Positions 17,284 to 26,625 of a stretch of DNA of 64,000 nucleotides are shown in pieces. Each line of letters begins with the position of its first letter. The first letter of the stretch is position 1. Below the pieces are notes generated by a model. The model saw nothing but the letters and a program-made list of their open reading frames with translations. It searched no databases and was not told the origin of the DNA. Source of the stretch: Kumtagia sp044326205. Lineage in GTDB: Bacteria > Pseudomonadota > Alphaproteobacteria > Rhizobiales > Rhizobiaceae. The stretch is taken from contig NZ_JBIRCY010000006.1 in NCBI RefSeq assembly GCF_044326205.1, forward strand, positions 1-64,000, read 5' to 3'. Position numbers and translations under genes: made by a program.

Positions 17284-18258
17284 TTACTGGCCCATCATCT
17301 CGCTGAACTTCTCCTTGTTCGCGGTCTCGTTCGCAAGGGCGGCGGTGGCGTCGAAGCCGAGGATCTTGATAGCCGAGCGATCGGGGTAGCCGGCGGGAAG
17401 ACCGGCATCGGCGCGGACCGGGATGTAACCCTGCTTGACCGCAACCTCCTGGCCTTCCTTGGAAATAAGGAAGTCGACGAAGGCCTTGGCCGCGTCGGGA
17501 TTCTTTGCGGTCGCCAGGATCGCCACCGGCTCGGTGACGGCTGAGACGCCCTCCTTGGGGAACACGAACTCGACCGGCGCGCCCTTGGCCTTCTCGCGGA
17601 TCGGCATGTAATCGACGATCATGCCGTAAAGCTTGTCGCCGCCGCTGACGGCTTTCAGCACGTCGCCGTTGCCGCCGGCCGCCTGCGCGCCGTTCGTGGC
17701 CAGCGAGGCATAATAGTCCCATCCCTGCGGCAGGTTTTCGACCAGCGTGACGGTGTGGATCAGCGCCGCACCCGAGGTGAGCGGGCTCGGCATGGCGATC
17801 AGGCCCTTGGCCTCCGGCTTGGCCAGGTCCGCCCAGCTTTCCGGCACGAACGGTGCCTCGGTGTTGTAGACAATGCCGGTTGTGATCAGCTTGGTCGAGA
17901 AATAGGTGCGGTCCTTGTCAGCCAGCGTCTCGTCGTAGCCCGCGAGATTGGCTTCGGGATAGGCGAGCAGACGGCCTTCCTTCTTGAGCCCTTCCATGGT
18001 GACGATGTCGGCGATCAAAAGCACGTCCGGCTGTGGCTGGCCGGCCTCGATCTCGGCGCGCAGCTTGGCCATAATCTTCGGCGTGCCGTCTCGCACCCAT
18101 TCGACGGTGACGCCCGGATTCTTCGCCATGAAGGCGTCGACGGTCTGCTGCGCGTCCGTGTTGGGCTGGCTGGTGTAGAGCACGAGCTTGCCATCGGCCG
18201 CTTGCGCCTGGCCCAGAGCGGCCGCAAACAGAAGAGAGGCGAGAACCGTCTTGCGCAT
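17284..18258 (-). CDS. Periplasmic substrate-binding protein, iron(III)-type
   Basis: 324 residues with a Sec signal peptide (MRKTVLASLLFAAALGQAQA). The mature start DGKLVLYTSQPNTDAQQTVDAF is typical of Fbp/AfuA-like proteins that bind ferric iron or small phosphonates in the periplasm. The pattern VYNTEA near the middle and EPVAILATAKNPDAAKAFVD toward the end fit the family. It is first in the operon with the permease. Iron is the likeliest ligand; spermidine/putrescine-like or phosphonate ligands cannot be excluded. Confidence 0.82.
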   Translation of the reverse strand: MRKTVLASLLFAAALGQAQAADGKLVLYTSQPNTDAQQTVDAFMAKNPGVTVEWVRDGTPKIMAKLRAEIEAGQPQPDVLLIADIVTMEGLKKEGRLLAYPEANLAGYDETLADKDRTYFSTKLITTGIVYNTEAPFVPESWADLAKPEAKGLIAMPSPLTSGAALIHTVTLVENLPQGWDYYASLATNGAQAAGGNGDVLKAVSGGDKLYGMIVDYMPIREKAKGAPVEFVFPKEGVSAVTEPVAILATAKNPDAAKAFVDFLISKEGQEVAVKQGYIPVRADAGLPAGYPDRSAIKILGFDATAALANETANKEKFSEMMGQ

Positions 18259-18338
18259 AAAAATCCCTTTCCCGGCAAAGCGTGGCCGATCCGCAACGAA
18301 GGAACCGGACGCGAAACCCTCCCCTAAGCGCGAAGGAT

Positions 18339-18356
18339 AACTGTTCTATGACAGTT
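18339..18356. promoter_or_regulatory. Perfect dyad upstream of the binding-protein operon
   Basis: AACTGT and ACAGTT (6-bp arms, 6-bp spacer) lie 81-98 bp before the binding-protein start codon, a position suited to a repressor or activator dimer. It does not look like a Fur box or an Irr ICE box. The role is unproven. Confidence 0.35.
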
Positions 18357-18434
18357 CGCGCCGCCGTGGGAGGGCGGACGACCGGCTCGCACATGGAAGC
18401 TATTCTGGCCGCATAGGCTGTATCGGGATTCGGG

Positions 18435-19658
18435 TCAGGCCACAGCCGGCCGGCTCGATTTCCACAGCAGCAAACTCATCACCGTGACGTTGAGCAGGTT
18501 CCAGGCGATGCCGTTCAGGAAAGCGGCGGCGTAGGAACCGGTCATGTCGTAGATCCAGCCCGACATCCAGCCGCCCAGCGCCATGCCGATGATGGTCGAC
18601 ATGATGACGATGCCGACCCTCCTGCCCGCCTCCGACGCCGGCATGTATTCGCGCACGACGATCGCGTAGCAGGGAACGATGCCGCCCTGCGAAAGGCCGA
18701 ACACCGCCGACACGACATAGAGCGAAGCCAGTCCGTCGAACGGGATATAGAGTAGCAGCGACAGGCCCTGCAGCACCGAGCCGATGAGAATCGTCCGGAT
18801 GCCGCCGATGCGGTCGGCGACGAAGCCGGAGGCCATGCGGCTGATGACGCCGGCGGCGAGCATGATCGCCAGCATCTCCGAGCCGCGCGCCACACCGTAG
18901 CCGAGATCCATGCAATAGGCGACGATATGGACCTGCGGCATCGACATGGCGACGCAGCAGCCGAGGCCGGCGACGATGAGCAAAGCCTGCAAGGCCGAAG
19001 GCGAGATCGAGATTGGCTGAACTGGTCGAGCGCCGTTGGGGCTCGAAGCGGCATGCAGCGGCGCGCGCCGCCGCAGCAGGAAGACCAGCGGCACCATCGT
19101 CACGAGGCAGACCACGCCAACCGCGGCATAGGTGAAGCGCCAGCCTTGCGCCGCCATCATGTAAGGCATGACGATCGGCCAGAGTGCACCAGCCAGATAG
19201 TTTCCGGCCGCCGCCGCCGATACCGCGACGCCGCGCCGGCGCTGGAACCAGTGCGAAATATCGGCGATCAACGGGCCGAACATCGCCGACGAACCGGCGC
19301 CGATCATCACGCCCTGGACGATCGCAAGCTGGATTATCGAGGTGGTCAGCGAGGCAAGGACAAAGCCGCCGCCGAGCAGGATGGAGGCGAGCAGCGCCGG
19401 CCGCCAGTAGCCGATGCTGTCGATCAGGCGGCCGATGACCACATTGCCGAAGGCGAAGCCGAGCATGGTCGCCGTGTAGGGAAGCGATGCGTCTGCCCGA
19501 TCCACGCCGAACTCAACCTGGACGGCCGGCAGCACGACGACCACCGCCCACATGCCGGCGCCGCCGATCGTGGCCAGAAGCACGCTGGTGGCCAGCCGCG
19601 TCCAGGCATAGGCGCCGTCTATGTCGGCCGCCTGATGCAGCCGCTGCGTATGGTCCAT
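18435..19658 (-). CDS. MFS transporter (monocarboxylate/oxalate-formate type)
   Basis: 407 residues with about twelve hydrophobic spans. The motif-A-like loop GRLIDSIGYWRPALLAS lies between TM2 and TM3 and its half-repeat GFVADRIGGIRTILIGS between TM8 and TM9. Similar proteins export or exchange small carboxylates, but the substrate cannot be read from sequence. It stands alone, 176 bases downstream of the iron-transporter start on the same strand. Confidence 0.8.
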   Translation of the reverse strand: MDHTQRLHQAADIDGAYAWTRLATSVLLATIGGAGMWAVVVVLPAVQVEFGVDRADASLPYTATMLGFAFGNVVIGRLIDSIGYWRPALLASILLGGGFVLASLTTSIIQLAIVQGVMIGAGSSAMFGPLIADISHWFQRRRGVAVSAAAAGNYLAGALWPIVMPYMMAAQGWRFTYAAVGVVCLVTMVPLVFLLRRRAPLHAASSPNGARPVQPISISPSALQALLIVAGLGCCVAMSMPQVHIVAYCMDLGYGVARGSEMLAIMLAAGVISRMASGFVADRIGGIRTILIGSVLQGLSLLLYIPFDGLASLYVVSAVFGLSQGGIVPCYAIVVREYMPASEAGRRVGIVIMSTIIGMALGGWMSGWIYDMTGSYAAAFLNGIAWNLLNVTVMSLLLWKSSRPAVA

Positions 19659-19786
19659 GTCGACGGCCTTGCGCGTTTCGTGCCCGGATTCGGGTTTCCG
19701 CGATGATCGGGCCGATCACTGGGGGGCGTCAGCGCCACGGCGCGCTTTCCACCGCTCCAGGGGTGGAGCGGTCGCCGGCGGCTCGA

Positions 19787-20632
19787 TCAGTTGCGAAGCC
19801 GCGGGCCTTTCTCGGTTCCACCGGCTGCCGGAGCCGCGGGCGGCAGGGTCAGGCCTGCTTCGCCGGAGATCCGAAGGTCGGCGGTCTGATAGAAAGAATA
19901 AGGGCTTGGGCCGAACTCGATCGACAGATTGTAGCGGGGCGGATCGCCGAACTCACGCTTCAAAGTGTAGGTGGCATCACGCAGGACGACCCTGGCCGGC
20001 TGGGTGTCGCGGATCGCGCGGAGGATTTCCGGTGGCGCGGCCAAGCCGACCTGTTCCGAAAAAAAGCGAACGAATTCCTGTGCCTGATCGAGCATTGACG
20101 CGCCGTTGGCGGGATCTGGAAGGTTGATCTTTAGCCGGGCGTTGCCGATGCGCTGGCCGCCGCGGCCACGCAGCATGTAAAACAGGCTGTTCGAGCTGGT
20201 GTCGACGATGTCGGCCTCGTCGGTGCGGGCCATGCACTCCCATCCGGTGCCGGCCACCTCGGCGGGTTTCCAGCCGAGATTGGCAAAGCCGGCCCCGTCG
20301 AGGTTCTCACAGATGCGCTCGGGATCCTTGCCGATCAGCGGCCGAAACGGATGCGGGCTGTCGACGTTTGACGAAAGAAAACCCGGGCGAAAGCGCGTCG
20401 GCTCCGGCGTGGCAAGTATTGCCTTGGTTACTGTAACCGGTTGATCCGCAAGGATTTCTACCGGCAGCGCCGGTTCGGGACGCGGCGCGGATTCGGGCAT
20501 CATCGACACCATCGCCACGACCGGCAGCACGAGCGCAAGACCCATAAGCGGCAGCAGGATCGCCCGCATCCTGGTCGATCGCGCGTCCTTCCCCCCGGCA
20601 ATCTCAGGTTCGCTCGGCATGTCCCGTTTCAT
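19787..20632 (-). CDS. Membrane-anchored protein of unknown function
   Basis: 281 residues: a short charged cytoplasmic start, one membrane segment at about 23-43 (AILLPLMGLALVLPVVAMVS), then a periplasmic domain. The latter has a proline-rich stalk and two cysteines (ICENLDG, WECMAR) that could form a disulfide. It resembles conserved rhizobial proteins with no assigned function, reminiscent of a DUF6030-type family from memory. It lies alone, 128 bases from the MFS gene start. Confidence 0.65.
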   Translation of the reverse strand: MKRDMPSEPEIAGGKDARSTRMRAILLPLMGLALVLPVVAMVSMMPESAPRPEPALPVEILADQPVTVTKAILATPEPTRFRPGFLSSNVDSPHPFRPLIGKDPERICENLDGAGFANLGWKPAEVAGTGWECMARTDEADIVDTSSNSLFYMLRGRGGQRIGNARLKINLPDPANGASMLDQAQEFVRFFSEQVGLAAPPEILRAIRDTQPARVVLRDATYTLKREFGDPPRYNLSIEFGPSPYSFYQTADLRISGEAGLTLPPAAPAAGGTEKGPRLRN

Positions 20633-20995
20633 TCCCTGCGCGGCCTCGCCTGCCGCTCCGGGCGGGATGCGGCATCAAGCATAGCTTCCGTCAGCTTGCC
20701 CTAATTATCGCTAAAGCTTTTGCAAGGGAAACAAGGCTTTGGCGCGGCAAGACCCGAAGGGCGACCGACCGACACTCACTATGTCATGCCTGAAAGATAG
20801 AACGACTTCAGAGGCTTGCGGGAAAATCCATTGGAAAACCCGACGATAGGCCGGACATAGAGCCCTCGGAGACCGGACATTAGCCCCTTACGAAGCGCCA
20901 GAACCATGATCCGACCAGCAGAAACGTGACGTGGCCCACCGCGTCCTGTTGCGAACGAACCGGGCGGCGCCAGCGCCGCCCGATATGGAACAATA
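20633..20995. other. Intergenic region with a GC-rich hairpin
   Basis: About 360 bases between the membrane-anchored protein gene and the end of the sugar-binding protein gene. Apart from the hairpin at 20961-20982 and the promoter expected for the leftward gene, I see nothing. Confidence 0.4.
20961..20982 (-). terminator. Hairpin after the ribose-family operon
   Basis: A 9-bp perfect GC stem (20961-20969 with 20974-20982, loop CCAG) begins 14 bases after the binding-protein stop codon in the direction of transcription. The trailing T-run is poor, so it may act as a weak terminator or as a 3' end that protects the mRNA. Confidence 0.45.
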
Positions 20996-21964
20996 TTACA
21001 GGCCCTTTTCCTTCAGAATCGCCTCGGCGTTCTCGGAGGTCACCTTTTCGGTCGGCAGCACAATCGCCTTTTCGACCTTCTCGCCGTTCAGGTGCTTGAT
21101 CGCCTGGCGAAGACCCTCGGCGCCCGGCGTGGCATAGAGGAAGGTGGCGGTGAGCTCGCCATTCTTCACCCAGGTCACGCCTTCGGCCGGCAACGCGTCG
21201 ATGCCGATGAATTTTATCTCCTTCTCGCGGCCGACGTCCTTGGCGGCGAGATAGGCGCCATAGGCCATAGGGTCGTTGTGGCCGTAGACGAGATCGATCT
21301 TCTCGTTGTTCTTCAGCGCATTGGCCATGATGTTGTAGGCTTGGTCCTGCTTCCAGTCGCCGGACTGCTGGTCGAGCAGGTTCTTGATGCCCGGCTCCTT
21401 GTCGGTGAACTCATGGAAACCGTCGTGGCGATCATGAGCGGGCTGGGTGCCCATGCCGCCCCAGATCTCGACGACGTTGCCCGTCGCCTTGCCGGCGCCG
21501 CCCAGAACTTCCACCGCATATTCGCCTGCCGCGCGGCCGATCAGCTTGTTGTCGCCGCCCACGAACTGCGTGTACTGGTCGGTGTCGACGTTGCGGTCGA
21601 GCACGAAGACCGGAATCTTCGCATCAATTGCCTGCTGGACCACGCCGGTCAGGCCGGCCGATTCCTTCGGCGAGACCAGCAATGCGTCGACTTCCTGGCG
21701 GATCAGGTTCTCGACGTCGGCTACCTGCTTCTCGGTCTTGTCCTCGCCATCGGTGATAATCAGTTCGACCTCGGGATGTTTCGCCGCCTCAGCGATGATG
21801 TCCTTGTTGAACTGGGCGCGCCACGGCTCGATGGTGGTCGCCTGCGAAAAGCCGATCTTCCACTTCTTGTCCTGCGCGAAGGCGTCGCCGCTTCCGGCAA
21901 GCATGGTGCCCGACACGAGCACGGCGGACAGGGCGGCAAGTCTGAACAGGTCGCGACGTTTCAT
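20996..21964 (-). CDS. Sugar ABC transporter substrate-binding protein, ribose/YtfQ family
   Basis: 322 residues with a signal peptide ending GDAFAQ. The mature start WKIGFSQATTIEPWRAQFNK and the segment VFVLDRNVDTDQYTQFVGGDN are typical of pentose/hexose binding proteins, closest in style to YtfQ (galactofuranose). It is last in the operon, after ATPase and permease, overlapping the permease start region by 4 bases. A periplasmic monosaccharide receptor is clear; the exact sugar is not. Confidence 0.87.
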   Translation of the reverse strand: MKRRDLFRLAALSAVLVSGTMLAGSGDAFAQDKKWKIGFSQATTIEPWRAQFNKDIIAEAAKHPEVELIITDGEDKTEKQVADVENLIRQEVDALLVSPKESAGLTGVVQQAIDAKIPVFVLDRNVDTDQYTQFVGGDNKLIGRAAGEYAVEVLGGAGKATGNVVEIWGGMGTQPAHDRHDGFHEFTDKEPGIKNLLDQQSGDWKQDQAYNIMANALKNNEKIDLVYGHNDPMAYGAYLAAKDVGREKEIKFIGIDALPAEGVTWVKNGELTATFLYATPGAEGLRQAIKHLNGEKVEKAIVLPTEKVTSENAEAILKEKGL

Positions 21965-23277
21965 TTGGTGTTTCCTCCGATGTTTTCAGTTGCTGTTTCT
22001 TGCGGCGGCAGCTTGCGCGCTGCCGCTTCCTTTTGCGCCGGCCGGCGGACCGGCAGGCGCAGAAAGCTGAGGAGATCGGCGGCGTTGCGCTCCTGCACGA
22101 GCACGGTGCCGATGATGATCAGGCCCTTCAGCACGAGCTGAAGGTTCGAGTTGATGTTGTGGAGCTGCAGGATGTTGGAAAGCAGGCCGAAGATCAGCAC
22201 ACCGCAGAAGGTGCCGGCCATCGAGCCGCGGCCGCCCATCAGGCTGGTGCCGCCGATGACGACGGCGGCGATGGCGTCGAGTTCCAGCCCGGCGCCGGCG
22301 TCGGGCTTGCCCTGGCGGTATTGCGCGACATAGAGCACGGCGGCGATGCCGGCGAGCAGCCCCGAGACGGCATAGGTGGCGATCTTGACCTTGCCGGCCT
22401 CGATGCCGGACAGCCGCGCCGCCTCCTCATTGCCGCCGATCGCATAGACGTAGCGGCCAAACGGCGTGAAGCGCAGCACCGCCGCGTAGATCACCAGCGC
22501 CGCGATAAAAAAGATGCCGGGCATCGGCACCACGCCGAACAGCAGCGAGCGCAGATTGTCGAACTCGGCGACGGCGTTGGAGCCGGTGTAAACCGGCAGC
22601 ACGGCATTGTTCTGACCCGCCGTCAGCCGGGCGATGCCCAGCGCCGTCACCATCATGGCGAGCGTGACGATAAAGGGTTGCAGCCGGCCGCCGACGATCA
22701 GCAGGCCGTTGATGGCGCCAAAACACAGGCCGACGCAGGGCGCGACGATCAATACGCCGAGCACGCCAAATTTTGTGGTGACCTGCGGCAACAGGAACCA
22801 GATCAGCAGGCCGGCCAATACCGCGCCGGCGGCGAGCGGAATGACCAGCCCGCGCGTTGTGTCGAGCGTCAGGTCGCGACCGACCGACCCGCCGGCCCGC
22901 GCCTTTTCAATGTTGGAAAAGACGAAGCGGACGACCGAAAAGCCGATCACCAAGGCGACGATGCCCGCCATCGGCAGTCCCATCGCCGCAGCCGGCGTGT
23001 CGCCCTCGACGGTCAGCAGCATGGCGGTAACGACCGAACAGATCGCCATCAGCGAGCCGACCGACAGATCTATGCCTCCGGTGATGATGACGGCGGTCAT
23101 GCCCGTGGCGATCAGGCCGGTGATCGACACCTGGCGCAGCACGTCGAGCAGATTGCCATAGGACAGGAAAATGTTGTTGCCCTTGGAACTGACCGGCGAG
23201 GTCAGCACGCCGATCAGGAAGATGGCGATCAGGCCCCAATAGAGTTTTGTCCTGGACAGGAAGCGCAGAGCGGTCAT
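21961..23277 (-). CDS. Ribose-family ABC sugar permease with central insertion
   Basis: 438 residues from ATG 23277, which overlaps the ATPase stop (ATGA); the frame upstream is ATPase shadow. Family signatures include TGMTAVIITGGIDLSVGSLM near residue 45-65, GGRLQPFIVTLAMM, and VVIGGTSLMGGRGSMAGTFC near the end. Usual RbsC-type permeases have about 320-340 residues. Here about 100 extra, mostly between residues 75 and 160, add hydrophobic sequence and a charged loop (NIEKARAGGSVGRDLTLDTT), as in some XylH/galactofuranose permeases. Confidence 0.88.
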   Translation of the reverse strand: MTALRFLSRTKLYWGLIAIFLIGVLTSPVSSKGNNIFLSYGNLLDVLRQVSITGLIATGMTAVIITGGIDLSVGSLMAICSVVTAMLLTVEGDTPAAAMGLPMAGIVALVIGFSVVRFVFSNIEKARAGGSVGRDLTLDTTRGLVIPLAAGAVLAGLLIWFLLPQVTTKFGVLGVLIVAPCVGLCFGAINGLLIVGGRLQPFIVTLAMMVTALGIARLTAGQNNAVLPVYTGSNAVAEFDNLRSLLFGVVPMPGIFFIAALVIYAAVLRFTPFGRYVYAIGGNEEAARLSGIEAGKVKIATYAVSGLLAGIAAVLYVAQYRQGKPDAGAGLELDAIAAVVIGGTSLMGGRGSMAGTFCGVLIFGLLSNILQLHNINSNLQLVLKGLIIIGTVLVQERNAADLLSFLRLPVRRPAQKEAAARKLPPQETATENIGGNTK

Positions 23278-24869
23278 GCGGCGGTCTTTCCACGCACGCC
23301 GCCGTAAGGCGCGGCAAGCTGCATGAAACGCTCCTCGCTTGCCTCGGCGCGGCTCATCAGGCCGGTCTGGCGGCCTTCGGCCATGACCAGAATGCGATCC
23401 GACAGGAGCAGGAGTTCCGGAAGCTCGGAGCTGACGATGACAATCGCCAGCCCCTCCTCGCGCGCCAGCCGGAAGACCAGGTCGTAGATCTCGCGCTTGG
23501 CGCCGACATCGATGCCGCGCGTCGGCTCGTCGAGAAGCAGGATGCGCGGCCGCGTGGCAAGCCACTTGCCGATCACCACTTTCTGCTGGTTGCCGCCGGA
23601 AAGCGTGCCGGCAAGCTGCCCGGTACCGCTGCAGCGGATGCCGAGTTTTTCGACCGCCTGGCGCGCCAGATCGCCTTCCGCCGAAAACGACCGCACGCCG
23701 AACCGCGACAGACGGCTGACCAGCGGCAGCGCCACATTGTCGGTGATGGAGGATTGCAGATGCAGGCCTTGCGATTTTCGGTCCTCTGTTACCAGCGCGA
23801 TGCCGAGCCGCCTCGCGTCCAGCGGCGAGCGGATGTCGACCGCCTCGCCGAAAAGCCGGATTTCGCCGCCGACGCTGCCGGTGGTCGAGCCGAAGATCGA
23901 TTCGAGGATCTCGGTGCGGCCGGAGCCTAGCAGGCCGCCAATGCCGAGGATTTCGCCTTGGCAGAGATCGAAGCTGACGCCGCGTAGCACCTCGCGCCAA
24001 CCGCGCCGATGCGGCTTGGACAGAGTGAGGTTACGCACCGAAAGGATTGTTTCTCCGCTCGAATTCCGCTCCGTGCCAGCAGTGGCCAACAGGTTGCGCC
24101 CGACCATGGCGGCGATGATACGGTCCTCGTCGAGATCCGCGATGTCGCGTGTCAGCACATGCCGGCCGTCGCGGAACACGGTCACGCGGTCGGCAAGGTG
24201 CATGACCTCGTCGATCCGATGCGAGATGTAGACGATGGCGACGCCGTCTTCGGCCAGTTGCCGGACAATCTTGAACAGCCGCTCGCATTCGGCTGGCGAA
24301 AGCGCTGATGTCGGCTCGTCCATGATCAGGATGCGGGCCGAAAGCGACAGCGCCTTGGCGATCTCAACAAGCTGCTGCTCGCCGACGCGCAGGCCGCCGA
24401 CACGGGCATCAGGATCGAGCGCTATACCCAGCCTTGCAAGTAGTTCCCGCCCGGCGGCGCGCGAGGCCTTGCGGTCGATGATCAGACCCGCAATGCGCGG
24501 CTCGCGGCCAAGAAAAATGTTGTCGGCGACCGAAAGCTCGGGGACGAGATTGAGTTCCTGGTGGATGATGGCGATGCCTTCGGCTTCCGCCTGCCGTACG
24601 TTGGCAAAATGAACCGGCCGACCGTCGACGGCAATCTCGCCGTCATAGGCGGCGTAGACGCCCGACAGGATCTTCATCAGCGTCGACTTGCCGGCGCCGT
24701 TCTCGCCCATCAGCGCATGGATCTCGCCGGCACGTAGTTCGAAACCGACATCGGTCAGGGCGGCGATACCGCCGAAATGCTTGCTGACGCCGGAAGCGAC
24801 CAGCACCGGACGCCGTCCAGCGCCGGAACTTTGATCGCCAGAAGCGGCTGAAAGCGGCTCTCCCGTCAT
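23274..24869 (-). CDS. Sugar ABC transporter double ATPase, RbsA/MglA-like
   Basis: 531 residues with two nucleotide-binding domains. The first carries GENGAGKST and VGEQQLVEIAKAL with ILIMDEPTSAL. The second has the degenerate GLLGSGRTE P-loop usual for this family, LSGGNQQKVVIGKWL and ILLLDEPTRGID. First gene of the operon, started 48 bp downstream of a LacI-type operator. It powers uptake through the permease and binding protein downstream. Confidence 0.92.
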   Translation of the reverse strand: MTGEPLSAASGDQSSGAGRRPVLVASGVSKHFGGIAALTDVGFELRAGEIHALMGENGAGKSTLMKILSGVYAAYDGEIAVDGRPVHFANVRQAEAEGIAIIHQELNLVPELSVADNIFLGREPRIAGLIIDRKASRAAGRELLARLGIALDPDARVGGLRVGEQQLVEIAKALSLSARILIMDEPTSALSPAECERLFKIVRQLAEDGVAIVYISHRIDEVMHLADRVTVFRDGRHVLTRDIADLDEDRIIAAMVGRNLLATAGTERNSSGETILSVRNLTLSKPHRRGWREVLRGVSFDLCQGEILGIGGLLGSGRTEILESIFGSTTGSVGGEIRLFGEAVDIRSPLDARRLGIALVTEDRKSQGLHLQSSITDNVALPLVSRLSRFGVRSFSAEGDLARQAVEKLGIRCSGTGQLAGTLSGGNQQKVVIGKWLATRPRILLLDEPTRGIDVGAKREIYDLVFRLAREEGLAIVIVSSELPELLLLSDRILVMAEGRQTGLMSRAEASEERFMQLAAPYGGVRGKTAA

Positions 24870-24916
24870 AACAACCGTGGCCTCCCTTCCACGTCGTCAT
24901 CTGCCTCGAAAGCTAA

Positions 24917-24928
24917 TCTAAACGTTTC
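24917..24928. promoter_or_regulatory. LacI-family operator O1
   Basis: TCTAAACGTTTC with central palindrome AAACGTTT (24920-24927) lies 48 bp before the ATPase start. The same 12 bases recur at 25046-25057. The core fits the CG-centred AT-rich dyads bound by LacI/GalR regulators, and a LacI gene is adjacent. Confidence 0.75.
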
Positions 24929-25045
24929 GGGATTGTCAATGCGATGCCCTGTCCGTCTGGAGTAATTACGGAAGATGTTGCACCGCAAACAGCCAAACGC
25001 TTGCAAAACAGGCAAAAACTGCCTAGTCCTCTTGAAACGGGCATT

Positions 25046-25057
25046 TCTAAACGTTTC
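25046..25057. promoter_or_regulatory. LacI-family operator O2, autoregulatory
   Basis: Second exact copy of TCTAAACGTTTC, ending 6 bases before the LacI-type start codon, over its ribosome-binding region. Spacing to O1 is 129 bp, allowing looping and joint repression of both divergent promoters. Confidence 0.75.
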
Positions 25058-25063
25058 AAGAAA

Positions 25064-26107
25064 ATGAGCGAATCCCGCCGCCGCAGACGATCCGACGCGC
25101 CGACGATGATCGATGTCGCGGAGGCGGCCGGCGTGTCGGTTGCCAGCGTTTCGGCGGTGGTGAACGGCAATGCCGTCGTCAGCCCGGAATTGAAGGCGCG
25201 GATCGAGCGGGTGATCGGCGACATCGGCTACAAGCGCAACGCCATCGCCCGCAGCCTGAAGATGGGCACCACGCACACGATCGGCCTGACGGTGCCGCAC
25301 ATCACCAACCCGTTCTTCACCGACGTCGTCTCGGTCATCCAGCAGGCCTTCGACCGCGCCGGCTATGCGGTGATGCTGTTCTGCACCGATGAGGACTTGC
25401 ACAACCAGGACGAACAGATCCGGCTGCTGCTCGACCGCATGGTCGACGGGCTGATCGTGGCGCGCGTCGGTGACGGCGCGAGTTTCAAGAAGGTGATCGA
25501 GGGAAGCGGCGTGCCCGTGGTGCTGATCGACCGCCTCTGCGAGGGCATCGAGGCCGACGCCGTCGTGCTCGACAACCAGCGCGCGGTGTTTGACGCAATC
25601 AGTTACCTGATCGGTCTCGGCCACCGCCGCATCGGTTATATCTCGGGATCGCTCGACACTTCACCCATCCACGACCGGCGGCTGGGTTACGACCAGGCGC
25701 TGCGGGCAGCGGGCCTGCCGGTCGCCGAAGACCTGGTGCGCATCGGCGATTTCCGCGAGGCCGGGGGATACCGGGCGGCGATGCAACTGCTCTCGGTGGC
25801 CGACCGGCCGACCGCCATCTTTTCGGCCAACAACCCGATGGTCATCGGCGCGATGAAGGCGGTCCGCGACCTCGGCCTCACCTGTCCGCAGGACGTGTCG
25901 GTCGCCTGCTTCGACGATTTTCCCTGGGCCGACGTTTTTCAGCCGCAGCTCACCACCGTCGCGCAGCCGGTGCGCGCCATCGGCGAGCAAGCGGCGGAAC
26001 TGCTGCTCGACCGGCTTGGCGCGAATCGCAACGCGCCGCCGCGAAAAATCGTGCTGCAGGGCAGGCTGATCGTGCGAAACTCCTGCGCTCCGCGAATAGG
26101 CGGATAG
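25064..26107 (+). CDS. LacI-family transcriptional regulator
   Basis: 347 residues from ATG 25064; upstream open frame crosses the operators and is not coding. The HTH is MIDVAEAAGVSVASVSAVVN (about residues 14-33), followed by the hinge IARSLKMGTT and a periplasmic-binding-like effector domain (IGLTVPHITNPFFTDVVSV). Divergent to the ribose-family operon and flanked by two identical operators, it probably represses that operon and itself until the sugar or a phosphate derivative binds. Confidence 0.9.
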   Translation: MSESRRRRRSDAPTMIDVAEAAGVSVASVSAVVNGNAVVSPELKARIERVIGDIGYKRNAIARSLKMGTTHTIGLTVPHITNPFFTDVVSVIQQAFDRAGYAVMLFCTDEDLHNQDEQIRLLLDRMVDGLIVARVGDGASFKKVIEGSGVPVVLIDRLCEGIEADAVVLDNQRAVFDAISYLIGLGHRRIGYISGSLDTSPIHDRRLGYDQALRAAGLPVAEDLVRIGDFREAGGYRAAMQLLSVADRPTAIFSANNPMVIGAMKAVRDLGLTCPQDVSVACFDDFPWADVFQPQLTTVAQPVRAIGEQAAELLLDRLGANRNAPPRKIVLQGRLIVRNSCAPRIGG

Positions 26108-26625
26108 GCGACATGTTCGCTTTGTCCGCCGGCCACATCGAATGGGCTTGTGCCGAAATGGCGGAAACGCGGCAGCAGGCCGGTCAATTCGCATTTTTAC
26201 CTGTTTCGTTTAGGAACAGGTAACCATGATGCGCATTAGAAGCTGTGCACATACGTTATTGTAAAAAGCAGTATTTCGAAGACTCAGATAGCGTAGGAGA
26301 CGGCCGGGCTCACTGCACACCACCACGAGGCGAACTCAGGCAACATATCGCCACGTGTTGAGGTGAGCCCGGTCACCAACCTATTGAAAGCTCGCCGGGG
26401 CCTAACCCACCCCGCCCATGCCCCGGCGATCTTTCATTCCCGATTTGGTACATCGGTGCCAAAATGTGGCTGGCGATTCAGACGTTGCAAAAGCCGTGCC
26501 AGCGTCCGCCTTGCTCGCTTCGCAGCGACGAACGCGGATAGTCAAGGAGAACGGCCCGGAGGGATTGACGATCGAAACGCGGGCGATGCTGCTTGCGCGC
26601 AGCCCGGACAATGCAGCGGCCGGAT
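26108..26625. other. Intergenic region with two inverted repeats
   Basis: About 520 bases with no supported gene. One 9-bp dyad, TTACCTGTT (26197-26205) with AACAGGTAA (26215-26223), lies 90 bp after the LacI gene. One 10-bp inverted repeat, CCGGGCTCAC (26304-26313) and GTGAGCCCGG (26363-26372), encloses 49 bases. Neither has a T run. They could be operators, an RNA structure or a small repeat element. Confidence 0.4.
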
